Assembly: GCF_001854125.1 (NCBI RefSeq)
Contig: NZ_CP017715.1
Coordinates: 1 to 64,000, forward strand
DNA: 64,000 bases
Source of the DNA: Marinobacter salinus
GTDB lineage: Bacteria; Pseudomonadota; Gammaproteobacteria; Pseudomonadales; Oleiphilaceae
Reading direction: 5' to 3'
Below the pieces are notes generated by a model, which saw only the letters and a list, made by a program, of their open reading frames with translations, was not told the DNA's origin and ran no database searches. How positions within the stretch are numbered: position 1 is the first letter of the stretch; the number at the start of each line of letters is the position of its first letter. This document shows, one piece after another, positions 25,338-34,345 of the stretch. The position numbers and the translations under genes are program-made.

Positions 25338-25361
25338 AATGGGATCAACGCGTGAGTATCA

Positions 25362-26354
25362 TCAGCCGCCGGTCATATTCATGAATCGCAGGATCTGCAC
25401 ATCCCCATTGGTGGAGAAGTGATGGCGCTCCGGCTTCAGGTCCATGGCGTTGATAATGGTCTGGCGCAGTTTGTCATCCGTCACCGGATTGCCACGCAGA
25501 ACGCGGCGAAGATCCACGGAATGCTCATTGCCCAGACAGAGCAGTAACCGGCCCTCGACAGTGACCCGTACACGGTTGCAGGTCGAGCAGAAATTGTGGG
25601 AATGGGGCGAGATAAAGCCAACCTTGGTAGAGCTGTCCTGCATCCGGTAATAGCGCGCGGGGCCGCCGGAGTCTTCGGTTGCGGGAACCAGTTCGTGGTG
25701 CTTCCTGATAATGTCCCGCACTTCCTCGCTGGTGCACAGCGCCAGACCCCGGTCGTGCTCGGAAATCTCACCCAGGGGCATCTCTTCAATAAAGCTGATA
25801 TCCACCTGCTTCTTCCGGGCGAACTCAATCAGTTCCGGAATCTCCTCATCATTGCGGCCCTTCATCACCACAGTATTGATCTTGATGCCTCGGAAGCCTG
25901 CCTCGCGGGCAGCGTCAATTCCATCCAGAACGTGGCTGAGTTTGCCTGTGCGGGTGATGTTGCGGAATTTCTCCGCATCCAGGGAGTCGAGACTGATATT
26001 CAACCGGTGCATGCCTGCCTTGCGCAGGGGTTCGGCCATGGAGGTGAGCTGGCTGCCATTGGTAGTCATGGCAAAGTCTCGCAGCCCGTAAGTGCCGACT
26101 TCCTTCACCAGCTCCAGGATGTCCTTGCGTACCAGAGGTTCGCCGCCGGTCAGACGAATTTTTTCGGTACCCAGGTCAACAAAGTTGCGGGCCACCCGGG
26201 CAATTTCCTCAAGGGTCAGAACCTGCTGGCGGGGCAGGAACGTCATGTCCTCGGCCATACAGTAGACGCAGCGGAAGTCGCACCGGTCAGTGACGGACAG
26301 ACGCACGTAGTTGACAGTGCGACCAAAACGGTCTGTCAGCTTGTTCTGGGGCAT
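25362..26354 (-). CDS. moaA: MoaA, GTP 3',8-cyclase (molybdopterin synthesis)
   Basis: A radical-SAM enzyme of 330 residues that starts molybdenum cofactor synthesis, needed by NarG. The N-terminal [4Fe-4S] motif is CDFRCVYC near residue 26. The C-terminal second cluster motif includes CSTCNRVRV with a further cysteine in LLLCLG. The conserved C-terminal Gly-Gly (MTGG) is intact. A NarL-type 7-2-7 site lies 76 bp upstream. In P. aeruginosa a moaA copy ends the nar operon; here it sits beyond nos on the opposite strand. Confidence 0.95.
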   Translation of the reverse strand: MPQNKLTDRFGRTVNYVRLSVTDRCDFRCVYCMAEDMTFLPRQQVLTLEEIARVARNFVDLGTEKIRLTGGEPLVRKDILELVKEVGTYGLRDFAMTTNGSQLTSMAEPLRKAGMHRLNISLDSLDAEKFRNITRTGKLSHVLDGIDAAREAGFRGIKINTVVMKGRNDEEIPELIEFARKKQVDISFIEEMPLGEISEHDRGLALCTSEEVRDIIRKHHELVPATEDSGGPARYYRMQDSSTKVGFISPHSHNFCSTCNRVRVTVEGRLLLCLGNEHSVDLRRVLRGNPVTDDKLRQTIINAMDLKPERHHFSTNGDVQILRFMNMTGG

Positions 26355-26429
26355 CGAGTTGATCCTGTTGCCGGTTATTTTTTAATCTGATTATAGACTA
26401 AGTATTGCAGATCGGATCACCAATTCCGA

Positions 26430-26445
26430 TACCCCGGGGTAGGTA
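26430..26445. promoter_or_regulatory. NarL-type 7-2-7 site upstream of moaA
   Basis: TACCCCG-GG-GTAGGTA is an inverted heptamer pair with 2-bp spacing; each arm has one mismatch to TACYYMT. It lies between ric and moaA, 76 bp before the moaA start. A 12-bp palindrome CCCCACGTGGGG (26449-26460) and a CGGGCC/GGCCCG stem (26465-26482), possibly ending ric, follow. Confidence 0.5.
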
Positions 26446-26489
26446 ACTCCCCACGTGGGGGTGGCGGGCCTTCCGTGGCCCGGCGGTAG

Positions 26490-27173
26490 TTAGCCATTGG
26501 AAACCCCTCCCATGCGACCATCAATACGGTTGAAAAGCACATTGTTTTCAAGATGGATGTGCTGTGTCAGGTCGTCGCGAAAGGTCTCAAGGCCAAGATA
26601 GAGCGCCTTCCAGGTGTTGCATGCGGCTTCGGGTAGCGTCATGTCATTGGTTATGCTCTCGATTTTCTCAAGGTAGGCGCCGTGATTATCGTGTTCCTCT
26701 CGCATGACCGCGACGGGCGCAACAGCCATACCATTAATGCCTCGAGTGATCATCGGAAATAGGATCTGCTCCTCCTTGGCCATGTGATTTTCGAGCTCGG
26801 CGAGCACATCGGTAAGAAGATCGGCCAGTCCGGACGGGCACTTGAGGTGACTGCCGTGTACGCGCTCAACACGCTTTGCCAACCGGATCAGCTCGGGCAG
26901 CTCTTCCCGGTGGATATCGTGGTAGCGTTCAAGAATATGCTCGATCAGAGATTCGGTCGACAAGTCGGTTGGGTCCGGTTGTCCACTTCGCCGACTCATG
27001 TGCGCCTCAATGTCCGAAGCGATCCGGTGGGCGTCGAGCCCCTTTTCGCGGGCGGCTTGCTTCAGAGTCGTAGCTCCCCCACAGCAGAAATCCAGCTTCA
27101 TCTTTTTGAGGATGCCTGTGGCTCCGGGGTAGTCGCGGGCAATCTGCCCCAAGGGAAGTGATGTCATGTTCAT
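26490..27173 (-). CDS. ric: Ric/YtfE-type di-iron protein for Fe-S cluster repair
   Basis: A cytoplasmic protein of 227 residues that restores iron-sulfur clusters damaged by NO. The N-terminal ScdA domain carries CCGG near residue 32 (LDFCCGGATTL). The hemerythrin-like part has the expected His/Glu ligands in YHDIHREEL, ENHMAKEEQILFPM, MREEHDNHGAY and QHIHLENNVLF. The start at 27173 follows AAGGAGA; a start at 27188 is less likely. An NsrR-like operator is placed just upstream, fitting NO-induced expression. Confidence 0.93.
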   Translation of the reverse strand: MNMTSLPLGQIARDYPGATGILKKMKLDFCCGGATTLKQAAREKGLDAHRIASDIEAHMSRRSGQPDPTDLSTESLIEHILERYHDIHREELPELIRLAKRVERVHGSHLKCPSGLADLLTDVLAELENHMAKEEQILFPMITRGINGMAVAPVAVMREEHDNHGAYLEKIESITNDMTLPEAACNTWKALYLGLETFRDDLTQHIHLENNVLFNRIDGRMGGVSNG

Positions 27174-27190
27174 GGTTTTCTCCTTCATTA

Positions 27191-27213
27191 AACATTCATA
27201 AATAATACATGTT
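27191..27213. promoter_or_regulatory. NsrR-like operator between ric and the nsrR gene group
   Basis: AACATTCAT-N5-ATACATGTT is an inverted repeat with the 9-5-9 layout of enterobacterial NsrR sites (AAGATGCAT-N5-ATACATCTT). It ends 18 bp before the ric start. Two further half-sites, AAGATGTAA at 27222-27230 and 27330-27338, lie toward the divergent gene at 27364. Confidence 0.6.
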
Positions 27214-27363
27214 TAAATTTAAAGATGTAAACAGGTTGAATGAAAAATCAAGGGAACGGCTGGCTCATAGTGAGATATAGCCTTTTCGGAAAGGAAGTTT
27301 GCAGTTTTCTCAAAACCGTTATAGGTTAAAAGATGTAAAAGAAATAAATGTATAGGTGAAAGA

Positions 27364-27579
27364 ATGGAAAGGTGGTTAACGTTTGCGAATACGGCGATGG
27401 CTGGGTCAGCTCTCGGGCTGGTCCTGACGATTCTTTTGGCTTACCCGTTCGCCGATGCGGTGTCCATGGCATGGCAGATTCTGGCGCACATAGGGACACT
27501 GTTATTTGCCGTAGGTGTCAAAGTGGCTTATGTCGCGAGACTGGTTTTCCTGAGTCGTCTGGGGAGACCTGTTCACTGA
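27364..27579 (+). CDS. Small two-helix membrane protein upstream of nsrR
   Basis: A 71-residue hydrophobic protein with membrane helices at about 10-30 and 35-60 and a basic C-terminus. I do not recognise a named family. Its ATG follows GGTGAAAGA and lies 150 bp from the NsrR-like operator. It is followed by a YbaN-type gene and nsrR on the same strand, so NO-responsive expression is plausible. Confidence 0.6.
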   Translation: MERWLTFANTAMAGSALGLVLTILLAYPFADAVSMAWQILAHIGTLLFAVGVKVAYVARLVFLSRLGRPVH

Positions 27580-27602
27580 TTACCGGTAAAATAGGTGCAA
27601 AT

Positions 27603-27992
27603 ATGAACGTCAGTGGGGCCCTTACTATGGGCGCAAGAGTCGGCAAAACCGGTTTTCAGTTTCTTGCGTATATTGCTTTGTTGCTAGCAGCCGTTGGGGT
27701 GGTTTTGCCGTTACTGCCAACGACGCCCTTTGTGTTGCTCGCTGCTTTTTTCGCCAGCAAAGGATCTCCGGCATTTGCGCGCTGGCTGGAGGGTCACCCC
27801 CGGTATGGCCCGGCGATCGAAAACTGGCAAAGGAACAGGGCGGTACCCGTCAAGGCTAAGGGGCTTGCGCTCGGCATGATGGGGCTGAGCTGGGGAACCC
27901 TCTTTATAATCGGGACTCCAGTGTTCGCCCTGGCGATGTCAGGGGGGCTTCTGACCGCTGCAGCCTGTTATCTATTGAAACGACCTTCTTAA
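27603..27992 (+). CDS. YbaN/DUF454 inner-membrane protein
   Basis: A 129-residue membrane protein with the DUF454 hallmark VLPLLPTTPFVLLAAFFASKGSP (named by its ends) near residue 35, followed by FARWLEGHPRYGPAIENW and two C-terminal helices. The start at 27603 is chosen because a frame extended upstream would overlap the preceding gene. Function is unknown. In other bacteria DUF454 genes are often found near haem or NO-related genes; here the neighbour is nsrR. Confidence 0.85.
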   Translation: MNVSGALTMGARVGKTGFQFLAYIALLLAAVGVVLPLLPTTPFVLLAAFFASKGSPAFARWLEGHPRYGPAIENWQRNRAVPVKAKGLALGMMGLSWGTLFIIGTPVFALAMSGGLLTAAACYLLKRPS

Positions 27993-28025
27993 TTGACTAT
28001 TTGGACTTAATAACTGGAGCAATGA

Positions 28026-28463
28026 ATGCACATCACCCGCTACACTGACTACTCACTACGCGTTCTGATTTATCTGGCAGTGCAGGGTGACCGTCTGGCA
28101 ACTATCCAGGAAATCGCCGACAGTTACGACATTTCGAAGAACCATCTTATGAAAGTGGTTCATCAACTAAACAAGAAAGGATACATCGAAACTATTCGGG
28201 GCAAGAAAGGCGGTATGAGGTTGCACATGTCACCGACTGACATCAATGTCGGTGTCCTGGTCAGGGAAACCGAGCAGGACCTGAGCATTGTGGAATGTTT
28301 TTCCTCCAAAAATGCCTGCAAGATCAGTCCTATCTGCGGTCTGAAATCAATGTTTGGTGAAGCTTTGTCGGCATTTTTGGAGGTTCTGGATAAATACACG
28401 TTGGCCGATGTGATCCAGGATCAGCACCGGCCGCAGTTGTTAAGGCTGCTTCAGGTTGCCTGA
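28026..28463 (+). CDS. nsrR: NsrR, NO-sensing Rrf2-family repressor
   Basis: A 145-residue Rrf2 regulator. A winged helix spans residues 1-65 (MHITRYTDYSLRVLIYLA). The three iron-sulfur ligands C91, C98 and C104 lie in ECFSSKNACKISPIC. NO binding to the cluster relieves repression, for example of ric. The gene starts behind CTGGAGCAATGA and overlaps the 3' end of the convergent desaturase gene by 13 bp. Confidence 0.93.
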   Translation: MHITRYTDYSLRVLIYLAVQGDRLATIQEIADSYDISKNHLMKVVHQLNKKGYIETIRGKKGGMRLHMSPTDINVGVLVRETEQDLSIVECFSSKNACKISPICGLKSMFGEALSAFLEVLDKYTLADVIQDQHRPQLLRLLQVA

Positions 28464-29542
28464 CCGGCATGTGCGGAGAGCAATCCGCTCCGCACTCTGT
28501 CTGGCAGGGAATAGGCGATGATTCGCTTCAGAACAGTGCCGTACTGTCGGGCAAAACTCCCGGTGTTGTACTGGATATCGTGGTTCCGGCACACCGACTG
28601 AACTTTCTCTGAAATCTCTGGATAGCGATGGGCGGGCAGGTCCGGGAATACGTGGTGTTCCACCTGGTAGCTTAGATGCCCGCTTAACAGGTGTACCCAT
28701 TTGCCACCGGTAAAATTGGACGACCCGGTAAGTTGGCGAAGGTACCAGTGCCCTTTGCTCTCACCCTCGCACTCGGCTTCGCTGAAGGTTTCCGCGTCCT
28801 GGGTAAAGTGACCGCAGAAGATCACCGTGGATGACCAAAGATTACGGATCAGGTTAGCGCCAGCGTTGCCGGCCAGAACAACCGGGGCCACGGGGAGCGT
28901 GACCAATGGAAAGAATACATAGTCTTTGAAAGCCTGCCGCCCGCCTTTCCGGAAGAACGCCCTGAGGAACGGGAGCTTGTCACGAAGGCGGATCTCGCCG
29001 CGCCGGATCCGCTCACTCTCCAGCTCATGCAAGCCAACCCCCCACTGGAAAAAAACGCTCAGCAGGATGTAGTTGATAAACTGCAGGCTATGCAGGGGCT
29101 GCCATTTCTCGTCATCGCTCAGGCGCAGAAGGGCATAGCCGTAGTCCCTGTCTTTGCCTATGATGTTGGTGTAGGTGTGGTGTTCGTAGTTGTGGGTCCG
29201 TCGCCAGGAATCGCCGTCGCAGACAGTGTCCCACTCGTAGGTCTGGGAATGCAGGCCCGGATCGTTCATCCAGTCATATTGGCCGTGCATGACGTTGTGG
29301 CCGATTTCCATGTTCTCAATGATCTTGGCAATGCCCAGGGTAGCTGTAGCGGCAATGAAAACTGGAGGAATAATCCCGAATGGCATCATCGCCCGGCCGC
29401 TGATTTCGAGAGTTCGATGGAGTCGCACAATCCGGCGGATATAGCGGGCATCCCGTTCCCCAAGATCGGCTACTACCTCATCCCGGATGGCGTTAAGGTC
29501 CTTTTCCAGTTCGCTAAACTGTGCTTCGGTCATCTTCTTCAT
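28451..29542 (-). CDS. Membrane fatty-acid (acyl-CoA) desaturase
   Basis: An integral membrane di-iron desaturase of about 363 residues that introduces a double bond into acyl chains. The three histidine boxes are HNVMHG, HNYEHH and QVEHH. The start at 29542 has GAGGAG at good spacing; ATG 29548 is too close to it. The next gene upstream encodes its probable electron donor, and a TetR regulator is divergent. This is the desC/desB-desT arrangement of Pseudomonas. Position specificity cannot be read from the sequence. Confidence 0.9.
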   Translation of the reverse strand: MKKMTEAQFSELEKDLNAIRDEVVADLGERDARYIRRIVRLHRTLEISGRAMMPFGIIPPVFIAATATLGIAKIIENMEIGHNVMHGQYDWMNDPGLHSQTYEWDTVCDGDSWRRTHNYEHHTYTNIIGKDRDYGYALLRLSDDEKWQPLHSLQFINYILLSVFFQWGVGLHELESERIRRGEIRLRDKLPFLRAFFRKGGRQAFKDYVFFPLVTLPVAPVVLAGNAGANLIRNLWSSTVIFCGHFTQDAETFSEAECEGESKGHWYLRQLTGSSNFTGGKWVHLLSGHLSYQVEHHVFPDLPAHRYPEISEKVQSVCRNHDIQYNTGSFARQYGTVLKRIIAYSLPDRVRSGLLSAHAGQAT

Positions 29543-29596
29543 GGTCATGCTCCTCGCGACACCCTCGGGCGCCGCCATCTCATTCGGTACGTTGGG

Positions 29597-30700
29597 TTAA
29601 GCGTCAATGGAAATCGGCCCGCGGGGTACGGATACGCAGAGCTGGATGCTTTCTTCGCCAGCGCCGGAGGTCTGTCCAGTCAGCCGGTTAATGACAGTGC
29701 CGCTGGTCTTGCGGCAGCTGCATTGATGGCAGATACCCATGCGGCAGCCGTAGCGAGGTGACAGGCCAGCGGCCTCTGCGATCTGAAGGATATTGGCGTC
29801 TCCCTCCGAACTCACTTCAACATCACTCCTGGCAAACTGGACCAGGCCGCCCAGAGCCTGGTCACCCAGATCCGCCTGAGGCGCGGAGAAGAAGGTGCTG
29901 TGGATGTTGCGCTCACTGATTCCCTGTTTGTGGAGAAGATCGTTGGCCAGATCCATCAGTCCCTTGGGGCCGCAAAGATAGACTTCTCGGGCCTTGATGC
30001 CGGGGACTGTCTCCAGATCCTGCTCGGACAGATAGCGGGGCGTTGCCCTTTCATGGGTGTAGATGATGGTCAGGGTCAGTGTGGACCAGTGCGCCGCAAG
30101 TGCTCTTAACTTTTCTTCGCCAATCACGTCGTTGGGCGTTCGCACGAAATACAGCAGCGTTACCGGAGCCGCGTAATCGCTGGCCGGCATGGTCTCCAGC
30201 TGGCTAAGAATCGGGGTTATGCCGCTTCCGCCAGCGATAAAGAGAACCGGCTTCGCAGGTTCGGGAATCAGAAAATCGCCAAATGCATCACCGAGGCCCA
30301 GTATGGCACCTATCCGCAGATGGTCATGCAGCCAGTTGGTTACCAGCCCCCCGGCGAGTCGTTTGATGGTCAGTGTGATCAGCCCCTGTTCTTGCCAAAG
30401 TATTGGCGATCCGGAAAGGCTGAAGGTGCGGGTGCGTCGAATGCCACCCACTTCGGCACAGATGTTCACATGCTGGCCGGCTTCAAAACCCTGCCATCGG
30501 TCGGCGGGCCTAAGGACAAACGTTTTGGTGTCGGATGTTTCCTCAAGAACCTGCTCCACACGAGCTGGTGTGTACGCTTGTACCCACATCGGATTCAGGC
30601 GCTCCAGTAGCGGATCAAAAAAGGCAGCCGGATTTTCCCTGTTGAAAAGCTGCCTGCCAAGCCAGAGAAGTGTTTTGCTCTGGGTGTGTTTCGCTAACAT
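29597..30700 (-). CDS. Ferredoxin-reductase-like electron donor to the desaturase
   Basis: A 367-residue flavoprotein with an N-terminal FAD/NAD(P)H reductase module (RTFSLSGSP, FIAGGSGITPILS) and a C-terminal plant-type [2Fe-2S] ferredoxin domain (YGCRMGICHQCSCR with a later cysteine in IQLCVSVP). It passes electrons to the desaturase 54 bp downstream. The start at 30700 has GGAG upstream. Operator-like repeats at 30733-30770 lie just ahead. Confidence 0.9.
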   Translation of the reverse strand: MLAKHTQSKTLLWLGRQLFNRENPAAFFDPLLERLNPMWVQAYTPARVEQVLEETSDTKTFVLRPADRWQGFEAGQHVNICAEVGGIRRTRTFSLSGSPILWQEQGLITLTIKRLAGGLVTNWLHDHLRIGAILGLGDAFGDFLIPEPAKPVLFIAGGSGITPILSQLETMPASDYAAPVTLLYFVRTPNDVIGEEKLRALAAHWSTLTLTIIYTHERATPRYLSEQDLETVPGIKAREVYLCGPKGLMDLANDLLHKQGISERNIHSTFFSAPQADLGDQALGGLVQFARSDVEVSSEGDANILQIAEAAGLSPRYGCRMGICHQCSCRKTSGTVINRLTGQTSGAGEESIQLCVSVPRGPISIDA

Positions 30701-30732
30701 GGTGTTGATCTCCATTATGCTGACCAGAGGTT

Positions 30733-30863
30733 TGTGTACAGTTGTTTACTAATGTGTACAACTGTACACATAGCTTTTTTTGCTCACAATGGCACGCTCT
30801 GATTTGGCTCAAAATGACAAGCATTCTGTGCTTTAATTTTTTCGGATGTGTACACTTGTGAAC
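30733..30863. promoter_or_regulatory. Three DesT-like operator repeats between desaturase operon and desT
   Basis: Three copies of TGTGTACA-N2-TGT-N2-AC occur at 30733-30749, 30753-30770 and 30847-30863. The middle copy is a near-perfect palindrome. The first two begin 20 bp apart, two helical turns. The third overlaps the earliest possible start of the divergent TetR gene, suggesting autoregulation. Confidence 0.65.
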
Positions 30864-30893
30864 CTGATGTCGGCTGCAGATGACGGACAGGCA

Positions 30894-31523
30894 ATGGTGG
30901 AAAAACAGAGAAGAAAACCCGGAGAAACCCGCGAGAAACTGATGAATGCGGCGCTGACACTGGTGGGCAAGGGGCGACACTTTGCCAGCCTCGGAATCCG
31001 GGAAGTCACACGCCAGGCAGGCGTGGTGCCGACCTCGTTTTATCGGCATTTCCGAAGCATGGACGACCTGGGCTTACAGCTGGTGGACGAACTTGGGCTG
31101 GTGCTTCGCCGTATGATGCGGGAAGCGCGCGAGAACGTTCTCCAGGCGGATAAGTTGATTGAAGAGTCGGTTGGTATCTTCATTAGTCATGCCCAGGCCA
31201 ATCGCAGCTTTTTCCTGTTTATGGCTCAGGGCCTGGCCGGTGAGAGCAGGGCTGTGCAGGAGGGGATTCGAAGCGAGATGCGCTTCTTTGCCAGTGAACT
31301 GGCCAATGATCTGCGCCGGCTTAGGCTGGTGGATCATCTTACCGACGCCGATCTCGACATGACCAGCGATCTGGTCGTTCGCAGTGTGGCATTCAGTCTT
31401 ACGGACCTGTTGGGCGTAGCAGCCGATGACGATTACCAGATAGAGCAGATCCGGAAGCGGACGATCCGCTTCCTTCAACTGATCTTTGTCGGGGCTGCTC
31501 ACTGGCAGAGCAGGAAAGACTAG
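30894..31523 (+). CDS. desT: TetR-family regulator, DesT-like
   Basis: A TetR repressor of about 209 residues from ATG 30894. In-frame starts at 30846 and 30867 are possible, but the first lies inside an operator-like repeat. The N-terminal HTH is REVTRQAGVVPTSFYRHF. By family, DesT senses the saturated/unsaturated acyl-CoA ratio and controls the divergent desaturase operon; the assignment rests on this arrangement. Its 3' end overlaps the convergent WS/DGAT gene by 4 bp. Confidence 0.8.
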   Translation: MVEKQRRKPGETREKLMNAALTLVGKGRHFASLGIREVTRQAGVVPTSFYRHFRSMDDLGLQLVDELGLVLRRMMREARENVLQADKLIEESVGIFISHAQANRSFFLFMAQGLAGESRAVQEGIRSEMRFFASELANDLRRLRLVDHLTDADLDMTSDLVVRSVAFSLTDLLGVAADDDYQIEQIRKRTIRFLQLIFVGAAHWQSRKD

Positions 31524-32959
31524 GCCTGCTTTTTGGATGTGTGCTTCCGGGGTTTGGTTGATTTCGGCGGCAGGATCAACGCTGCGATCTCGTCCAGTGC
31601 TTCTCCGGTATAGACCGCCAGCTTCTGCATGCTTGGCAGGGTGTCGCGACAACCCGTGTATCCGAAGTTCAGGGACCCGGCATAGCTCAGGCAGGTTATG
31701 TTGAGGGCGCCACCGTGGGTGATAAGCGATACGGGATACATGGCTTCGAGCCGAGCCCCTTCATAGTAAAGGGTTCGTTGTGGCCCTGGCACATTGGAAA
31801 TGGTGACGTTGAAAACCGGGCGCATGCGGCCGCCCAATCCGGACATCAGTTGCAGGATATAGGGCGACATCAGCAGCATGGTGTACTGGGTAAGCGCGCT
31901 CTTCGGGAGTTTCTGCAGGTGTTCCTTGGCGCGACGGGTTGAGGACTTGATGTGCTGCAACCGGGTCAGTGGATCCGCTTCATTGGTGGCGAGTGAGGCA
32001 ATCATGAAGCTGATCTGGGTACCTGTACCCTGGTCATCAGACGGTCGGATATTAACCGGAATTCCTGCGGTCAGCGGGGCGTCAGGGAGGTCATCCTGTT
32101 CCAGCAGAAAGCGTCTGAGGGCTGTCCCGCAGAGATACAGAACGACGTCATTCATCGAAGCGCCGGATTCATGCGCCACTTCTTTGATGAGATCAAGCTG
32201 GTAATGCTGGGTCGCAAAGCGGCGCTGGCCGGTCACCCGGTGATTGATCTTGGACACCGGACCGGTAAAGGGTGCGGTCAGTCCGTCCTCAGGGTGGCGC
32301 ACCGAGTGCACCAGCCGGCTGCCGGCCTGCCAGAGTCGTGGCGCCATATCTGCCTGAAGCTTCAACGCATCCATGGCCTGGGAAATGGCTGCAGGGATAC
32401 TGGCTTCGGAGTCCGTTTTGTTACCCCGGCGACGCTCTGGCCTGACCGACCAGGGAGGTGGCATGTTGCGTTTGTCCGGATCGGTGGTCAGTACCCGCTG
32501 CATCAGGCGCACTCCGCTGATACCGTCGATCAGGGAGTGATGCATCTTGGTATAGAGGGCGAAGCGGTTGTTTTCGAGTCCCTCTATGACATGGCACTCC
32601 CAAAGCGGGCGGTCGAAGTCCAGTGGGTTGGAGTGCAACCGGGAAACCAGTATCCCCAGTTCCCGCTCTCCACCAGGCCGTGGCAGGGCGGAATGACGAA
32701 CGTGGTAGTCAAGATCGATCTTCTTGTCGACTTTCCAAGAGGGTGCTACAACTCTCCCCAAAAAACCGGACCAGGCCAGTTTATAGCTCCAGGGTGTGGC
32801 AACGTCCCCGGTTTCTTTCATGCTGGTGACCATGTCACGCAGAAAAGTCTCAGGAGCGCCATCCGGCAGCGAGAATATCTGTAGATTACCAACGTGCATT
32901 GGTGTGTCTTCAGATTCTACGGCTAGCCAGGAGGCATCCAATGTTCCCAGGCGTTTCAT
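31520..32959 (-). CDS. Wax ester synthase/diacylglycerol acyltransferase (WS/DGAT)
   Basis: A 479-residue acyltransferase that makes wax esters or triacylglycerol from acyl-CoA. The catalytic HHSLIDG is at residues 140-146. The N-terminal LDASWLAVE and later PLTAGIPVNIRP and NVTISNVPGP motifs match the family. Marinobacter carries several such enzymes; which paralogue this is cannot be decided here. Location next to the DesT locus links storage lipid formation with fatty-acid unsaturation. Confidence 0.93.
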   Translation of the reverse strand: MKRLGTLDASWLAVESEDTPMHVGNLQIFSLPDGAPETFLRDMVTSMKETGDVATPWSYKLAWSGFLGRVVAPSWKVDKKIDLDYHVRHSALPRPGGERELGILVSRLHSNPLDFDRPLWECHVIEGLENNRFALYTKMHHSLIDGISGVRLMQRVLTTDPDKRNMPPPWSVRPERRRGNKTDSEASIPAAISQAMDALKLQADMAPRLWQAGSRLVHSVRHPEDGLTAPFTGPVSKINHRVTGQRRFATQHYQLDLIKEVAHESGASMNDVVLYLCGTALRRFLLEQDDLPDAPLTAGIPVNIRPSDDQGTGTQISFMIASLATNEADPLTRLQHIKSSTRRAKEHLQKLPKSALTQYTMLLMSPYILQLMSGLGGRMRPVFNVTISNVPGPQRTLYYEGARLEAMYPVSLITHGGALNITCLSYAGSLNFGYTGCRDTLPSMQKLAVYTGEALDEIAALILPPKSTKPRKHTSKKQA

Positions 32960-33203
32960 TCCTTGTTGTGCTCCAAGAGTGTAAAGGGCTTTTAGTTGTT
33001 AGAAGCAAGTATACTGATATTGAGCGCAGTTCACGATCATCGGTACTGGAAAAGTTCCACCGTTTTGCACCGTTTCACGGTTACACGTTGATAGTGTTCC
33101 GATAGCCGGTGAAACCTCTGCTCAGACTTCTGTTGAGTGTTCACTACTTCTGTTAATGGCTATGCTCTGGTATTAATCAGCTCTTGTTGGTGGGAGTCTT
33201 TTC

Positions 33204-33587
33204 ATGCAGTTTCTCAATGGAATAACGCTGCTACTGGTGTATCAGCTGGTGGGTGAAATCACCGTGCGCCTTGCCGGTGTGCCCATTCCGGGACCTGTCC
33301 TCGGTATGGTGATGCTGTTCATGACGCTCTGGATTCGGGGCAAGACCCCGGAGTCGGTGGAGCAGGCTTCTTCAGCGTTACTTTCTCATCTGTCGTTGCT
33401 GTTCGTTCCGGCTGGCGTGGGGATGATGGCGCATTTTGACCGGATTGCCGAAGAATGGGTCCCCATCACGCTTGCGCTCCTGCTAAGCACCGTGATCACC
33501 CTGGTGGCGACGGCGCTCATCATGCAGGTCACTACCCGCTGGCTGGTGGGACCACTGGCAAACGGAGAGGAAGCGGGTGATGAATGA
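33204..33587 (+). CDS. LrgA/CidA-family holin-like membrane protein
   Basis: A 127-residue protein with four membrane helices and the family pattern LLVYQLVGEITVRLAGVPIPGPVLGM (named by its ends), then LLFVPAGVGMM. It starts behind GGGAG. It pairs with the LrgB-type gene by an 8-bp overlap. CidA/LrgA proteins have been linked to murein hydrolase export, cell death control and organic acid transport in other bacteria; the role here is unknown. Confidence 0.88.
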   Translation: MQFLNGITLLLVYQLVGEITVRLAGVPIPGPVLGMVMLFMTLWIRGKTPESVEQASSALLSHLSLLFVPAGVGMMAHFDRIAEEWVPITLALLLSTVITLVATALIMQVTTRWLVGPLANGEEAGDE

Positions 33588-34311
33588 GCCAGGCCTGAAG
33601 GACATCTGGGTATACCTGTCCGCCTCACCACTGCTGGGGCTGACCATTACGCTGGTGGCCTACGGGCTCGCCTACCGACTGTACCTGCGCACTCGGTCCA
33701 ACCCTTTGGCTAACCCGGTGGTTATTTCGGTGGCGATGCTGATCGGGTTGTTGTTGCTGACCGGCACCTCCTATAACGACTATTTTGAGGGCGGCCAGTT
33801 CGTGCACTTTTTGCTTGGACCTGCCACCGTCGCGTTGGCGGTGCCGCTTTATCAGCAATTCTCCCGGCTGCGGAAGTTGTGGTTGCCGGTGGCGATTTCA
33901 CTGATATGCGGCGTGGTGATTGCCGCGGGCAGCTCCATTGGTCTGGCCTGGATTCTGGGTGGTTCAACGGAGATTCAGATGTCGCTGGCACCAAAATCCG
34001 CGACCGCACCCGTTGCCATGGGCATTTCCGAAAAGATCGGTGGCTTGCCGTCGCTGACCGCCGTGTTGGTGGTAATTACGGGAATCACCGGGGCGGTATT
34101 AGGTACCAAGCTGTTTGAGTGGGTACGGGTCAAAGATGACACTGCCAAGGGAATCGCTATGGGTGTGGCTGCCCATGGCATAGGGACTGCCAGGGCATTT
34201 CAGGTAAGTTCCCGAATGGGGGCCTTCTCAGGGCTGGCGATGGCACTGTCGGCCTTTGCCACTGCGATTATTGTACCCTGGTTGGTAGACTGGATGCGGA
34301 CTCTGTTCTGA
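33580..34311 (+). CDS. LrgB/CidB-family membrane protein
   Basis: A 243-residue polytopic protein. Typical segments are [36 protein letters not shown] and [14 protein letters not shown]. The ATG at 33580 overlaps the LrgA-type stop, indicating coupled translation. The two proteins are expected to act together in the inner membrane. Confidence 0.9.
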   Translation: MNEPGLKDIWVYLSASPLLGLTITLVAYGLAYRLYLRTRSNPLANPVVISVAMLIGLLLLTGTSYNDYFEGGQFVHFLLGPATVALAVPLYQQFSRLRKLWLPVAISLICGVVIAAGSSIGLAWILGGSTEIQMSLAPKSATAPVAMGISEKIGGLPSLTAVLVVITGITGAVLGTKLFEWVRVKDDTAKGIAMGVAAHGIGTARAFQVSSRMGAFSGLAMALSAFATAIIVPWLVDWMRTLF

Positions 34312-34345
34312 CAAGAAAAACAAATCCTTGAATAAGGGAGTAACC

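Noticed and set aside
27236..27251. TTGAATGAAAAATCAA as an FNR/DNR box
   Set aside because: The outer cores are 8 bp apart instead of 6, so it does not fit the FNR spacing.
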